Part shown: piece by piece, positions 39,613 through 45,611 of the stretch | Layout of the letters: each line of letters begins with the position of its first letter | How positions within the stretch are numbered: position 1 is the first letter of the stretch | From: Oscillospiraceae bacterium | Lineage (GTDB): Bacteria > Bacillota > Clostridia > Oscillospirales > Ruminococcaceae | Assembly (NCBI GenBank): GCA_022766785.1 | Contig: JALEOL010000059.1 | Span: 1-45,611, forward strand | Direction: 5' to 3' | DNA length: 45,611 nt | The notes under the pieces: model-generated | Seen by the model: only the letters and a program-made list of their open reading frames with translations | The model's database searches: none | Told to the model about the DNA's origin: nothing | Position numbers and translations under genes: made by a program

Positions 39613-40170
39613 CTATTCCGCAGAGCATTGGGTGTAAATTACCACCTTGTCGCAGCCGTCAAGCTCCTTTACCAGCACCTTGACCTTTTCCTCCCGGGAA
39701 GTGGGCAGGTTCTTGCCGATGTAGTCCGCCCGTATCGGCAGCTCCCTGTGACCTCTGTCCACCAGCGCCGCAAGCTGTATCAGCTTAGGTCTGCCCCGGG
39801 ACATTATCGCGTCGATAGCCGCCCTTGCGGTTCTGCCGGTGAATATCACGTCGTCAACGATGATAACGCGCCTGTCCGTGATATCGAACGGTATCTCGCT
39901 GCTGTCGGGGCTGGCTCCGCGCGGCTTGTCGTCCCGAAACGGCGTGATATCCAGCAGACCCACGGGTATCTCCCTGCCGTCTATCTCAGCGAGCTTCGCC
40001 GCGATGCGCTTTGCAAGGACTGCGCCGCGCGAAAAAAGCCCGATGAGGCAAAGTCCGTCAGTACCCTTGTTGCGTTCGATCATCTCGAACGAAATACGGG
40101 TGACAGCCCTTGTCATCGAGCTTTCGTCCATTATTTCAGCCTTCAGCGTCAGCCCCTCAACGGTACACAT
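39613..40170 (-). CDS. pyrR: PyrR bifunctional regulator / uracil phosphoribosyltransferase
   Basis: 185 residues from ATG with AAGGACGTGATATTC upstream; longer in-frame readings run into the leader terminator and are wrong. PRPP-binding motif RRVIIVDDVIFTGRTARAAID at about 95. Binds pyr mRNA in response to UMP to promote termination. First gene of the operon; a leader terminator lies just upstream. Confidence 0.96.
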   Translation of the reverse strand: MCTVEGLTLKAEIMDESSMTRAVTRISFEMIERNKGTDGLCLIGLFSRGAVLAKRIAAKLAEIDGREIPVGLLDITPFRDDKPRGASPDSSEIPFDITDRRVIIVDDVIFTGRTARAAIDAIMSRGRPKLIQLAALVDRGHRELPIRADYIGKNLPTSREEKVKVLVKELDGCDKVVIYTQCSAE

Positions 40171-40197
40171 GAATATCACGTCCTTTCTTCCGGGAAC

Positions 40198-40228
40198 AAA
40201 AACAGCCAACCGGATATACGGCTGGCTG
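40198..40228 (-). terminator. pyr leader attenuator terminator
   Basis: Minus-strand stem CAGCCAGCCG / CGGTTGGCTG (10 bp, one G-U), 6-nt loop, five T. It lies about 28 nt before the pyrR ATG and about 125 nt after the promoter, the expected position of a PyrR-controlled attenuator. I cannot see a confident PyrR binding loop, but a GTGCCGC-AG-GCGGCGC hairpin lies upstream near 40251-40271. Confidence 0.8.
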
Positions 40229-40358
40229 ATGATATCTGAGTACAACAAGCGCTGCGCCGCCTGCGGCACAACTCCCCTATACGAAAATCACAACCTTGCC
40301 GGCATCACGGTGCCGCCTTAAAAGCCATTGATTTTTCTTAAACACTGCTATTAAAGAT

Positions 40359-40387
40359 ATTATATACTACTCCGGCGGATTTGTCAA
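40359..40387 (-). promoter_or_regulatory. Promoter of the pyr operon
   Basis: Minus strand TTGACA (40382-40387), 17-bp spacer, TATAAT (40359-40364); leader of about 180 nt to pyrR. Confidence 0.9.
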
Positions 40388-40455
40388 GGGATTTTTTTGC
40401 CATGGCATGTAATTTTACGCTTTGCAAGAATATACTGCTTTCTTTGGGGCGGTCA

Positions 40456-40484
40456 TTGACATATCCGTCACAATGTTGTATAAT
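40456..40484 (+). promoter_or_regulatory. Promoter of the radical SAM gene
   Basis: TTGACA (40456-40461), 17-bp spacer, TATAAT (40479-40484), divergent from the pyr promoter with about 70 bp between the -35 boxes. Confidence 0.9.
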
Positions 40485-40521
40485 GTTCATAGCACAGTAC
40501 AAAATGAACGGCGGTGAAATA

Positions 40522-41382
40522 ATGCACAAGGTTCAGGCAAAGGGGATACTCTCAGCTTCAAACGGTATGAACATCTACCGCGGCTGCACCCACGGGTGTA
40601 TCTACTGCGACTCGCGCAGCACATGCTATCAGATGTCCCACGATTTTGAGGATATCGAGGTCAAAGAGAATGCTCCGCAGCTTCTGGAGCAGGCTCTGCG
40701 TTCAAAGCGAAAGCGTTGCATGATAGGCACCGGCGCTATGTGCGACCCATATCTCCACGCCGAAAAGGAGCTTATGCTCACCCGGCGCTGTCTGGAGCTT
40801 ATCTCGCAGTACGAATTCGGGGTGAGCGTGCAGACGAAATCCGACCTTGTTATGCGCGACATTGACCTGCTTACCGAAATAAACCGCAAATCGAAAGCGG
40901 TGGTGCAGATGACCCTCACCACCTTTGACGACGGGCTGTGCCGCATAGTCGAGCCAAACGTGTGCGTTACCAGCCGCCGGTTCGAGGTGCTGTGCGAGAT
41001 GCGCCGCCGGGGTATTCCCACCGTGATATGGCTGTGTCCGCTGCTGCCGTTCATCAACGACACAGAGGAGAACGTCGCCGGAATACTTGACTACGCCCGG
41101 CGCGCCGGCTGCGTGGGAGTGATGATGTTCGGCATGGGGCTTACCCTGCGCGAGGGCGACCGGGAATACTACTATACGGCGCTGGACAGGCACTTTCCGG
41201 GGCTGAAACAGCGCTATATCGAACGCTACGGCAATAACTACGAGCTGCCCTCTCCCGGAAGCGACCGGCTGCTGAAGCTGTTCCACAGCAGGTGCGAGGA
41301 ATACGGCATGCTCCACGACCCGGAGAGCATTTTCGCGTACCTGAGGGAGTTCCCCGAAAATGAGCAGCTGACATTATTCTGA
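40522..41382 (+). CDS. SPL-family radical SAM protein
   Basis: 286 residues. Radical SAM cluster motif CTHGCIYC (Cys-x3-Cys-x2-Cys) at about 23-30, then GTGAMCDPYLHAEK and VQTKSDLVMRD as in the spore-photoproduct-lyase-like / Rv2578c-like group. The start is chosen at ATG after GGCGGTGA and the promoter; the longer in-frame reading includes the promoter and is excluded. Substrate unknown. Nine bp later comes an unrecognised gene that is probably its partner. Confidence 0.85.
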   Translation: MHKVQAKGILSASNGMNIYRGCTHGCIYCDSRSTCYQMSHDFEDIEVKENAPQLLEQALRSKRKRCMIGTGAMCDPYLHAEKELMLTRRCLELISQYEFGVSVQTKSDLVMRDIDLLTEINRKSKAVVQMTLTTFDDGLCRIVEPNVCVTSRRFEVLCEMRRRGIPTVIWLCPLLPFINDTEENVAGILDYARRAGCVGVMMFGMGLTLREGDREYYYTALDRHFPGLKQRYIERYGNNYELPSPGSDRLLKLFHSRCEEYGMLHDPESIFAYLREFPENEQLTLF

Positions 41383-41391
41383 GGTGAAACC

Positions 41392-41841
41392 ATGATAAAC
41401 AACTACATCAAAATGATATGCGGAATGCTGTCCCTGCCCATGCCGCAGGTATTCTACAACGACAGCGCACTGCTCCCCGATGAGCACGCCCGGCTCACCC
41501 CGGACGGAAAGCGGCTGTATCTCAGGAAACTGAAAGCGGCGAGCCTTGATCAGCTTTTCGCGGCAGCTGCGGAGCTTCGCCGGGAGTGGCAGCGCCGCAC
41601 CGATAACGAGCTGTATTTCGGCAGCTACCGCCCCCGGGAGGAGCTTTCTCTGCGCGAGTTCAGCTTACAGCCCTCCGAGGTGGACTCAAACGCGTTCGGC
41701 GCGGTGGTGGCGCTGGCGTTCTTCGGCGTTGAGCCGGTGTTCGACGAATACCCCGGAATTACACGAAGCCGCATAGACGCACGCATCGCAGAGATACGCA
41801 AAAACGAGTTTCCGGATCTTGCAAGGCTAAGACCGGAATGA
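41392..41841 (+). CDS. Hypothetical protein downstream of the radical SAM gene
   Basis: 149 residues, soluble, acidic/basic mixed, helical (LDQLFAAAAELRREWQRRTDNELYFGSY). No family recognised. GAGGTGAAACC precedes ATG. It is cotranscribed with the radical SAM gene and ends at a strong bidirectional terminator. Confidence 0.7.
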   Translation: MINNYIKMICGMLSLPMPQVFYNDSALLPDEHARLTPDGKRLYLRKLKAASLDQLFAAAAELRREWQRRTDNELYFGSYRPREELSLREFSLQPSEVDSNAFGAVVALAFFGVEPVFDEYPGITRSRIDARIAEIRKNEFPDLARLRPE

Positions 41842-41847
41842 CACGAA

Positions 41848-41880
41848 AACAACGGGGAGGCACCTCCCCGTTGTTTGTAT
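41848..41880. terminator. Bidirectional terminator
   Basis: Thirteen-bp perfect stem AACAACGGGGAGG (41848-41860) / complement (41863-41875); TGTTTGTATTATT follows on plus and TTTTCGTGTC on minus. Confidence 0.85.
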
Positions 41881-42959
41881 TATTCCACAAGAGTGAGCCG
41901 CATTTCCGCACCCATCAGCATGAAGTCGTGACCTAAGCTGAACAGCACACAGTCAACAAGCCCGGCTTCCTTTTCTTCGTCCGCTCTTTTCTGCGATTCG
42001 GCGCATTCCCTGTGCTTATCCGTCATAAATCTGTCCACCTCGTCCACCGTAAGCCCGTAGTAGAATTCGTCCGGGAAGCCCTCGCCCTCTTCATCGTCCA
42101 TAAGCACGTCAAAGTAATCATAACCGGCGTACCAGTCGTGCGCAAAATACTTGTCCACCCGGTCAATGCAGTCCAGTTCGGTCAGAATGCCGTCCTTTAT
42201 GGGGTAAAGCAGACCGGCTTCCCACCCGTATTGGTCCGGCGTATATTGCAGGTACATAAAGTCCGCCGTAACTCCCTCCAGACCCTCCAAGTCGCCGTAT
42301 CTGGTGTAGTTGTAGTCCGGGAAGTTCAGCAGCACGCTGTCCGACTCTCTGAACACGTCATAGAATATCGCCGGAAACAGCAGCGTGAACGGCTCGCCCT
42401 CCACAGGCTGAAAGTCCGTGAGATAGTTCCAGTAGATCTTCTCCGGCTTCACCGTCAGCAGGACATAATCCCCGGCACGGGTGTGAGAATACACCGGAAC
42501 GTCTATCTCCGGAAGCAGCTTTCTGCGCTCCTCCGCTGCGATTGTGTACGGGTCTGCTTCCTCCGGCTCGCTTTCGGGCGGTGTGGTCGAGGCGGTGGTT
42601 TGGGTGGTTGTTTGGGTGGTTGTTGCAGCGGTAGCCGCGGTAGTATGAGCAGTGGTCGCCGCGGTTGTTCTGGCAGTGGTTGCCGCAGTTGTCTGAGCAG
42701 TGGTCGCCGCAGCTGTCTGTGAGGTGGTCGCCGAAGTCTCGGCAGTAGTTGCAGCTGTGGTCTGGGCAGCTGCCGTGGTCGTTTCGGCGGTAGTTGCCGT
42801 GGTTGCCGTAGTTGTCTGAGCGGTCGTCCCGGCGGTAGTCGAAATTGTCGTCACAGCCGTGTCAGCCGAGGTGACAGCGGAAGCGTTCTCCTGCCGGGAA
42901 TTACACCCGGACATCATCAGCAGAGCCGCCGCAGAAAAAAGCGCAAGTTTCTTTCTCAT
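41880..42959 (-). CDS. Lipoprotein with Thr/Ala-repeat linker
   Basis: 359 residues. Lipobox LLMMSGC (Cys19). Residues about 36-128 are a low-complexity Thr/Ala/Gln linker in 8-residue units (AxTTAATT with x = Q, R or H), likely O-glycosylated and acting as a spacer off the cell wall. The globular end (about 140-359) is acidic and aromatic (YDVFRESDSVLLNFPDYNYTRYGD; DVLMDDEEGEGFPDEFYYG); I do not recognise it. GGGAGGGATATC precedes ATG. Function unknown. Confidence 0.75.
   Translation of the reverse strand: MRKKLALFSAAALLMMSGCNSRQENASAVTSADTAVTTISTTAGTTAQTTTATTATTAETTTAAAQTTAATTAETSATTSQTAAATTAQTTAATTARTTAATTAHTTAATAATTTQTTTQTTASTTPPESEPEEADPYTIAAEERRKLLPEIDVPVYSHTRAGDYVLLTVKPEKIYWNYLTDFQPVEGEPFTLLFPAIFYDVFRESDSVLLNFPDYNYTRYGDLEGLEGVTADFMYLQYTPDQYGWEAGLLYPIKDGILTELDCIDRVDKYFAHDWYAGYDYFDVLMDDEEGEGFPDEFYYGLTVDEVDRFMTDKHRECAESQKRADEEKEAGLVDCVLFSLGHDFMLMGAEMRLTLVE
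42580..42850. repeat. 24-bp imperfect tandem repeats (Thr/Ala linker)
   Basis: Codes the AxTTAATT linker of the lipoprotein; units of 24 bp (for example GCAGTGGTCGCCGC...TGTCTGA on the plus strand) repeated with substitutions. Prone to copy-number change. Confidence 0.7.
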
Positions 42960-43034
42960 GATATCCCTCCCGAAAATCATTCTGATATCAACACCATGCT
43001 CCCCCGAAAAAGGTTGCAGCGGAATACGGATTCG

Positions 43035-43066
43035 GGGCGATACCCAACGGCACCGCCCTTTTTTTT
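43035..43066. other. Hairpin with one-sided T/A run after nadC
   Basis: Minus-strand RNA forms GGGCGGUGCC-GUUG-GGUAUCGCCC with all ten pairs (two G-U), but its U-run lies on the wrong side: eight A precede it on minus, i.e. eight T follow on plus (43059-43066). On the plus RNA two pairs are A-C mismatches. It therefore looks like a 3'-end or processing hairpin of nadBC rather than a plain terminator. Confidence 0.45.
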
Positions 43067-43071
43067 GTATT

Positions 43072-43911
43072 TTACTTCTTCCACTTCATCGAGATATCAA
43101 ACGCCTTTACGCTGTGTGTGAGTGCGCCGAGCGAAATAATGTCCACGCCGGTTTCAGCAACTTGCCTGATGTTCTCCAGTGTGACGTTGCCGCTTGCTTC
43201 CAGCTTCGCCCTGCCGTTCACCAGCTTCACAGCCTGCGACATTGTGGGGCAGTCCATGTTGTCCAGCATGATGACGTCCACGCCGCAATCCACAGCCTCC
43301 TGCACCTCGTCCAGGGTTCGGGTCTCCACCTCTATCTGGAGCATGTGCCCTGCCTTTTGACGAAGCGCGTTTACCGCCGGAGTAATGCCGCCGTATGCGT
43401 CGATATGGTTGTCCTTCAGCATTGCCGCGTCGGTCAGGTTGTAGCGGTGATTACGTCCGCCGCCGACTGTCACCGCGTACTTCTGGAGCGGTCTCAGCCC
43501 CGGCAGGGTCTTCCGGGTGTCTGCGATACTTGCGTTGGTGCCCTTGACAAGCTCCACGCATTTGTTCGTGTAGGTGGAAATGCCGCTCATGTGCTGCAGG
43601 ATATTCAGCGAAGTGCGCTCCGCTTTCAGCATAAGCCTTGTGTGCCCGGTGAATTCCGCGATGATGTCGCCGTACTTCACCTTGTCGCCGTCCTTGAAAT
43701 GGCACTGTATCTTCATGTCCGGGTCAAGTATCGTAAATACCCGGAGAGCCACCTCCAGACCGCACAGAACGCCCTCCGCCTTTGCCATGAAGTACGCGGA
43801 GGAAACGCTGTCCTCCGGGATAAGCAGGTCGGCGGTGCTGTCGATGTAGTTTATGTCCTCGGTCAGCGCGGTCTTTATGATATCGTCAACGTAAAACGGT
43901 AAAAGTGTCAT
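43072..43911 (-). CDS. nadC: Nicotinate-nucleotide pyrophosphorylase (quinolinate phosphoribosyltransferase)
   Basis: 279 residues, usual length. Conserved RTSLNILQHMSGIST, DTRKTLPGLR, GGGRNHRYNLTDAAMLKDNHI, and EVETRTLDEV near the substrate site. Converts quinolinate and PRPP to NaMN in NAD synthesis. ATG overlaps the nadB stop as ATGA. nadA is not in the window. Confidence 0.97.
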   Translation of the reverse strand: MTLLPFYVDDIIKTALTEDINYIDSTADLLIPEDSVSSAYFMAKAEGVLCGLEVALRVFTILDPDMKIQCHFKDGDKVKYGDIIAEFTGHTRLMLKAERTSLNILQHMSGISTYTNKCVELVKGTNASIADTRKTLPGLRPLQKYAVTVGGGRNHRYNLTDAAMLKDNHIDAYGGITPAVNALRQKAGHMLQIEVETRTLDEVQEAVDCGVDVIMLDNMDCPTMSQAVKLVNGRAKLEASGNVTLENIRQVAETGVDIISLGALTHSVKAFDISMKWKK

Positions 43912-45404
43912 TCGTCTTTACCTTTCCTTTCAAGCACCTCAGAGAGGATTATGTACGCCACAGTCACCAGCGACTTTGTTTCAACAAAATCCGCAGTCAC
44001 GGCATAGCCGCTGTTGTAGACCTGGTCTTTAAGCTCCTTTATCCTTGCGAGACCCTTTTCAGCTTCCTCGTAATTCGGCTCGATGAAGTAAGCCTTCTGC
44101 ATGATGTGGCGTATCTCGGTGCGGATACCCTTGGGAAGCGGCTTCCCCTCTGGAGAAGTCATCGGATATTCTACTGTCGTGCGGTCGTCGCTGCGGCGGT
44201 TCGCGGTTATATCCTCGGCGATCAGTCGTGAGAACACCAGCGCCTCCAGCAGCGAGTTGCTGGCAAGACGGTTCTTGCCGTGAACTCCGGTGTGGGAGCA
44301 TTCTCCTGCGGCGTACAGCCCGGGGATATTTGTCGCGCCCTTGCCGTCAACGTTGATGCCGCCCATGAGATAATGCTGGCAGGGGTACACCGGGAACGGC
44401 TCCTTTGTCATGTCGTAGCCCTTTTCCAGCACCTTGCCGTATATCATCGGGAAATGCCCCTTGACGAACTCGGGATCCTTGTGGGAAATATCCAGCCAGA
44501 ACTCGTCGCTGCCGGTCTCCTCCTGCTCCTTCATCATGCACTTGGAAACCACGTCCCGGGGAGCAAGCTCCTTGCGCTCCGGCTCGTATTTCTGCATGAA
44601 GCGCTCCTTGCGGCAGTTGAGCAGGTGCGCGCCCTCGCCCCTTACCGCCTCGGAAATGAGGAAGCACTCGCGGTTCTTTCTGTCCGCAAAAGCAGTGGGG
44701 TGGAACTGGACATAGCTCAGGTTCTTTATCTCAGCGCCCAGGTTATAGGCAAGCTGGATACCGTCGCCGGTGGCTATCGCAGAATTTGTCGTGAAGTCGT
44801 ACACCCTGCCGATACCGCCGGTCGCCAGCACCACCGCGTCCGCGCAGTAATACTGGTGCTCCTGCCCGCCGGGAATGTCGTTATGAGCCAGCACGTCAGC
44901 GAAGAACATTCCGTCCTGCTTCTCCAGCCGGCAGAGCACAGACCAGTTCACGACCGTGACATTTTTCAGCTCCTGCACCTGCTTTATGAGGTTGGTCTCT
45001 ATCTCAAAGCCGGTGGTGTCCTTGTGGTGGGCTATGCGGCGGCGCGAATGTCCCCCCTCCCTGGTGAGCGCAATGCTGCCGTCCTCCTTCAGGTCGAACT
45101 CAACGCCGTACTTGTCCTTCAGGCGCATTACATCGGTGGGACCCTGCTCCACAAGTATCTTCACGTTGTCGAGATTATTCTTGTAGTGACCGGCGATGAG
45201 TGTGTCCTTTATGTGCAGGTCGTAGCTGTCGTTCTGCTTGTCCATCACCGCGGCAACTCCCCCCTGCGCCAGCGCCGAATTACAAAGCGTTAACTCGCGC
45301 TTGCTCAGCATGAGTATGCGCAGGTCGGGCGACAGGTTCAGCGCGGTGTAGATACCTGATATCCCCGTGCCGACGATAATAACGTCAAATCTCTGGAATT
45401 TCAA
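43908..45404 (-). CDS. nadB: L-aspartate oxidase
   Basis: 499 residues from a TTG start with AGAAAGG 9 nt upstream; an ATG 12 codons earlier (45440) has no ribosome site. FAD motif DVIIVGTGISGIYTAL, ALAQGGVAAV, conserved GEGAHLLN and HYLMGGINVDGKGATNIPGLYAAGECSHTGVHGKNRLASNSLLEALVF. Oxidises aspartate to iminoaspartate for quinolinate synthase. First gene of a nadB-nadC pair. Confidence 0.95.
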   Translation of the reverse strand: MKFQRFDVIIVGTGISGIYTALNLSPDLRILMLSKRELTLCNSALAQGGVAAVMDKQNDSYDLHIKDTLIAGHYKNNLDNVKILVEQGPTDVMRLKDKYGVEFDLKEDGSIALTREGGHSRRRIAHHKDTTGFEIETNLIKQVQELKNVTVVNWSVLCRLEKQDGMFFADVLAHNDIPGGQEHQYYCADAVVLATGGIGRVYDFTTNSAIATGDGIQLAYNLGAEIKNLSYVQFHPTAFADRKNRECFLISEAVRGEGAHLLNCRKERFMQKYEPERKELAPRDVVSKCMMKEQEETGSDEFWLDISHKDPEFVKGHFPMIYGKVLEKGYDMTKEPFPVYPCQHYLMGGINVDGKGATNIPGLYAAGECSHTGVHGKNRLASNSLLEALVFSRLIAEDITANRRSDDRTTVEYPMTSPEGKPLPKGIRTEIRHIMQKAYFIEPNYEEAEKGLARIKELKDQVYNSGYAVTADFVETKSLVTVAYIILSEVLERKGKDE

Positions 45405-45447
45405 ATCGATCAGCCTTTCTTTTTTAGCGTAAACCGCCATTATTTGC

Positions 45448-45476
45448 TTGACATATCTGGATAATACTGATATAAT
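45448..45476 (+). promoter_or_regulatory. Promoter of the plus-strand gene at the window end
   Basis: TTGACA (45448-45453), 17-bp spacer, TATAAT (45471-45476), within the nadB upstream region; the two genes diverge. Confidence 0.85.
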
Positions 45477-45568
45477 AACGATATGTGTGTAATTACTTAC
45501 GTTCCTGCACTCACGCAGCAACGGGAAACAACTCTGCCGTTACCAGAGAACATGAGTTAGGAGTAATT

Positions 45569-45611
45569 ATGGAAGAAAAACATCTCACAAAAGCGATACT
45601 CGTCGGTGCGG
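45569..45611 (+). CDS. Start of a gene, 14 codons visible (possible HflX-type GTPase)
   Basis: ATG with TTAGGAG upstream opens an ORF (MEEKHLTKAILVGA) that leaves the window. AILVGV-like openings occur in HflX GTPases, but 14 residues are not enough for a real call. Confidence 0.4.
   Translation, partial: MEEKHLTKAILVGA

Noticed and set aside
42580-42850. CRISPR-like array
   Set aside because: The repeats are coding, imperfect and contiguous without unique spacers; they encode a Thr/Ala linker.

Overview
The window looks like a chromosomal segment of a fairly GC-rich (my estimate mid-50s %) Gram-positive anaerobe of the Ruminococcaceae/Oscillospiraceae type, possibly Ruminococcus-like. The evidence is clostridial: an IreB/YrzL protein, DivIVA, a SigH-like sigma factor, clostripain-family C11 protease, a clostridial minD-mgsA pair, class 1B pyrD with pyrK, PyrR, consensus TTGACA-17-TATAAT promoters, strong AGGAGG ribosome sites, and secreted carbohydrate/surface proteins (GH5, CotH, serpin, chitobiase-type domains). 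No species can be named from sequence alone.

Layout. 1-5.3 kb: end of a HAD phosphatase, an unusual solute-binding protein preceded by two Ig-like domains, a membrane-anchored serpin and a MATE exporter. 5.3-9.5 kb: ireB, with a WalR-like box at its start of transcription, divIVA, an orphan fumarase/tartrate dehydratase beta subunit, a SigH-like sigma factor whose leader carries a MITE-like palindrome, a degenerate tRNA-like sequence and a zinc-ribbon gene. 9.6-16 kb: a Mug-like glycosylase / Dabb / unknown gene set, a nested repeat element, a transglutaminase-like secreted protein, a candidate small RNA with its own promoter and terminator, and a LytTR regulator coupled to a membrane HPt protein. 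16.2-20.3 kb: C11 protease with a structured leader, then minD-mgsA.

20.4-29.1 kb (minus strand): one tightly packed probable operon running from a sialate O-acetylesterase through DUF896, SDR, thioesterase, GH5 glycanase, CotH-family protein, a 35-residue membrane peptide, a YesL/DUF624 protein and a four-helix membrane protein. 29.0-40.4 kb (minus strand): a pyrimidine operon pyrR-pyrC-pyrF-carA-carB-(Nif11-like)-(membrane protein)-pyrK-pyrD-(YcxB-like)-ruvX with an attenuator in its leader; pyrB and pyrE are not in the window. 40.5-45.6 kb: a SPL-type radical SAM gene and partner, a Thr/Ala-repeat lipoprotein, nadC-nadB, and the first codons of a plus-strand gene.

The most interesting signals are non-coding: a family of palindromic elements whose ends differ between copies but stay paired, one nested inside another repeat type; a CU-rich candidate sRNA; and the WalR-like direct repeat at ireB.
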